In this document: one piece after another, positions 61,177 to 64,000 of the stretch | Layout of the letters: the number at the start of each line of letters is the position of its first letter | Numbering within the stretch: position 1 is the first letter of the stretch | From: Panaeolus papilionaceus | Taxonomy: Eukaryota > Basidiomycota > Agaricomycetes > Agaricales | Assembly (NCBI GenBank): GCA_015501605.1 | Contig: JADNRZ010000017.1 | Location: forward strand, 310,001-374,000 | Direction of reading: 5' to 3' | DNA: 64,000 nucleotides | Made by a program: the position numbers and the translations under genes | The notes under the pieces: generated by a model | What the model was told of the DNA's origin: nothing | What the model saw: the letters and a program-made list of their open reading frames with translations, nothing else | The model's database searches: none

Positions 61177-64000
61177 TTATAGCTTGAGCTCAGTCAGGAC
61201 CCGCCTAGCTAGCATCTGATACTGCCATCCATCTCCCCCTGCTCGTCGAAACTGAATACCGTGAAGGGGTAACCAAGGAACCTAACAAACCAAAAATGAA
61301 TCAGCAACTAGATACTTGGTATCCTGAATGACGACAACATACCTTGACAATGTTGATCTCGAATCGCACACTCAAGCTGTTGTTACCCATGCTCTCAAAT
61401 ACCTCTCTGTCAACCTCTCCGCTGGGCAATGGACTGGGGCTCCTTGCAGGTTGTGGGGATGTCCTCTGTGCAGGGGTCGCGGCAAAGTCTCTTGGAATGG
61501 GGGGTAAAGTTTTGCCTTTGTGAGTTGTTGTAGGGGACGACGCTGACGATGGGATCGCGCTGGATGGAGGGGAAAGAGGGAACGGAGAAGATGGGGAACT
61601 CGTGATATCCTGGTCATAAGGTGTTGACGGCAGTGTTGATCCATTGGAGCCCTGTTGAGTCTGGCCTTCTCCCTGTCCTCCTACGAAGAACGACGATCCG
61701 CTCATCGTTGAGGTAAGATTGGTGCCCGAAGGTCTAGCAGTTGGTGTTGAACCAAGTGCGTCCCCTGATGTGCCCGCTGCATCGACAGATGGCTCTCTCT
61801 CCTTTCCTTTCTCTCTCTTCATGCCAAAGGACAGCTTGGACGACTTCTTCACGATTGATGGTCGGCTCTGCACAGGCGTCATAGGCGACGACATAGAGGT
61901 CTCGCCTGATGTCGACGATGGCTGTTGCTGATGCTTATTTGCAGGCTCGATGGAGGAAAGATCAATGGATGGAAGATGGATACATTCGAAGCCAGTCTTT
62001 GTCTCCCGGTATTGCACTTGCATGCGATCCAGAACGCGACGGATATCCTGCTTGATAGCGGGTGGTGATTTACTCGTGGTCGTTGCAACACTGCAATGTC
62101 TAGTCAATAAAACAATTAGCAGTCAGAGAAGAAAGTTACGAACCTGAACAACCCCTTCAAGAACACTGGCTTAAAGTCCTTCTCACTTCCATGTCTCTCC
62201 TCCTCATCCTTGAAACTCTCGCCCTCCACGGCAGTGCCCTCGGGTGCCTCCTCTTCCTCCTCTCCACCTTCTCTAATTTCACCCTCTTCTTTCCTAGCAA
62301 ACAATCTCTCCGTCAAAGGACGACTAGAACCACCATTGTTGCCATATCCCGTTGAAGGCCTTCTATTGCGACCAATAGTGCCACCAGCTCCAATACCAGC
62401 AACACCAGCGCTTCCAGTTCCAACACCCATAAACGCTGCACCAGTGCTGCTCCGCCTCTCATGTCGACCTGCCCGACTCTGAGGGTCAAGGACAGTCGCC
62501 GCGCGCCTGTGAATACCTCCAGTAGGCTGGCTGATACTGGCTGAAATGGGTTTGTTCGGGGCACGATTGGGCGTCAGAACTGTCTGTGCTGTAATAGGAC
62601 CACTGTTGGGTGCTGGCGTGTCTGGTGCCGGCGCGGCAGCCTTTGCAACTTCTTGTTCTGCCAACAGTTCTGCCATGCCCTTCTCTTCTTCCTCTCCACC
62701 TGATGGACGAGGTGAGGGGGAAACAACTACGCCCTTCCTTCCAGGAGTAGGTGTAGCAGAACCCCCTCTCCTAGCCTCATCCGACACATATGTTGAACTG
62801 CTCCTCGTACTTCCTACAAGCATGCTTCCGAACTTTCTAACCAGCGTCGCACCAGACGAAAACGCTGAGGGCGACACAGGCTCATCCTTATCATGTCGAT
62901 GCCCAAACCCAAACCCAAGGCCATGCCTCTCCTTGTCCTTCTCCTTCTGGCTTTGCATCTCGTCGTCCTTTCCATCCTCGGCCGTATTAATGGGCGGGGG
63001 CCTCTCAGGGAAGGTAGTCGTGTCAGGGCCAACTGTCTTAGGTCCTTCAGGGATTCTGCCGTACTCATCCGCTTCATTCAACCCTTCCTGTGCGCTCACA
63101 GATGACGTAGGTCCGCCACCAAACCACCCGCGACCAAGGAGTGGCACAGTCGGCCTCTGGCTCATACTATGGCTCCTCTTATGTGAAGTAGGAGCAGGGA
63201 CCTTGGGCAGAGCTCTCTTGATGGTACCACTGCCTTGGCCTGCAGCAGCAGCAGCAGCAGCTTGTTGCTGTACAATTTGTTGCTGCTGCTGTTCCATATC
63301 CAATGCATATCTTTGTGCAACTGATGGTGATGGTGGTGGCAAGCCGAGGTCTCGGGGTCTGGGTTGCGCGAAACTTGGACTTGTTGGAGAAGGCGCAGCG
63401 AGGCCGTTGTTGTCATAGGACATCCCTGAATAATGTGACGTCTCGGGAGCAGGGAGGCGGGGAAGCGGCATACTGTAATCTGCACGAGCCTTGGCGGACG
63501 GAACAGGATCTTTGGATGATCGGGCTGTGGCGGATGTGGGGGGGACTGCGACGGCAGGGGAAGTATAATGGGGCTGAGTGGTACCAGTGTAGGTTTGGTC
63601 TCTCCTCATCGTCTTCTCGTCCGTTGGTGTCGTCACAGATGCTGCGCCAACGAGGGCCTGATCGGCCGATCCACCTGCTGTTGTAGATGCACCCAAGATC
63701 GAAAGCTGAGAAGATGCAAAGTGGCCGGGTCCATACACGCGTTCGCGTTCCATCTTTTCCCTGGCGAGGTAATACATCGATATGAGTGGATGGAATCCAC
63801 GCGTTGGATCGGGTGGTTCACGTTGATTGTTATCTGCAAACGAAGAAAAGAACGAATGAGCGTTGCGCGATGGGTGAGAAGGGTTGGGTGAATGACTATG
63901 TGGACTGCCCGGTGGAGATGACGCTGGAGAGAACAACTTCCGGCGATAATAATCGAATCCAGAGAACCTTCTTGACTTCTTGGTGCTACTTGAGTCTCCT
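61177..64000 (-). CDS. kin1: KIN1/MARK-type serine/threonine kinase, C-terminal part (runs past window end)
   Basis: The minus-strand coding region enters at 64000 with [20 protein letters not shown] and runs through a long low-complexity region (Ser/Pro tracts, polyGln and polyAla at about 63233-63300) to [12 protein letters not shown]. It splices at 62144/62090 to [20 protein letters not shown], then through another Ser/Pro linker to [14 protein letters not shown]. It splices again at 61342/61281 to [20 protein letters not shown] and ends in [12 protein letters not shown] at 61177. The two parts of the KA1 membrane-binding domain of Kin1/MARK kinases are thus present but split by an insert of about 190 residues, as in other fungal Kin1 proteins. 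The kinase domain itself lies beyond the window. Kin1 kinases control polarity and septation. Confidence 0.87.
63233..63300 (-). repeat. CAG/GCA trinucleotide run encoding polyGln and polyAla
   Basis: Minus-strand reading gives a MEQQQQQ run, then [11 protein letters not shown]. It is a variable-length candidate inside the kinase linker. Confidence 0.8.

Overview
The window reads as nuclear DNA of a filamentous basidiomycete, most likely an agaricomycete. The genes are dense, on both strands, and broken by many 45-60 nt GT-AG introns. The accessory content is typical of mushroom-forming fungi: a Plavaka-type transposase, a NACHT NTPase, an M43 protease, a CBM1/GH43 carbohydrate-enzyme fragment and a Tet-like dioxygenase. 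No species is assigned. All family calls were made by eye from translated exons; no search was run.

Layout. 1-5.0 kb: an AzgA-type purine permease and a secreted ML-domain (NPC2-like) lipid-binding protein. 5.05-22.24 kb: one 17.2 kb region bounded by matching terminal inverted repeats. It holds a Plavaka-like transposase, an accessory ORF, a broken CBM1/GH43 fragment, a 3.9 kb long inverted repeat with 1.38 kb arms, and a complete Tet/JBP-like 2-oxoglutarate/Fe(II) dioxygenase gene. 22.2-23.7 kb: a scar made of genomic fragments of two genes that are intact elsewhere in the window (M43 protease and AzgA permease). 23.7-28.5 kb: a NACHT NTPase and the intact M43 metalloprotease.

28.7-45.6 kb is mostly housekeeping: mitochondrial EF-G1, SEC13, a HAL2/MET22-type 3'(2'),5'-bisphosphate nucleotidase, a small unknown gene, a 5-oxoprolinase-like protein lacking its hydantoinase-B half, MTO1 (mitochondrial tRNA wobble-uridine modification) and a TauD-type dioxygenase. 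46.0-56.6 kb holds two equal-length, apparently identical 4447 bp transposons in opposite orientation. Each encodes the same intronless 1016-aa transposase-like protein and is flanked by its own 7 bp target-site duplication (CTGTCAG and CTGTCTG). 57.4-59.5 kb is the PSTAIRE cyclin-dependent kinase (cdc2/CDK1), with an apparent 6 nt micro-exon and a 684 nt intron. 61.2-64.0 kb is the C-terminal half of a KIN1/MARK-type kinase that runs off the window end.

The most noteworthy system is the 17 kb element, in which a predicted DNA-base-modifying dioxygenase sits inside the terminal repeats of a DNA transposon. The pair of 4447 bp elements comes second: TIRs of about 25 bp, 7 bp TSDs with a CTGTCWG preference, and a transposase I cannot place in a named superfamily.
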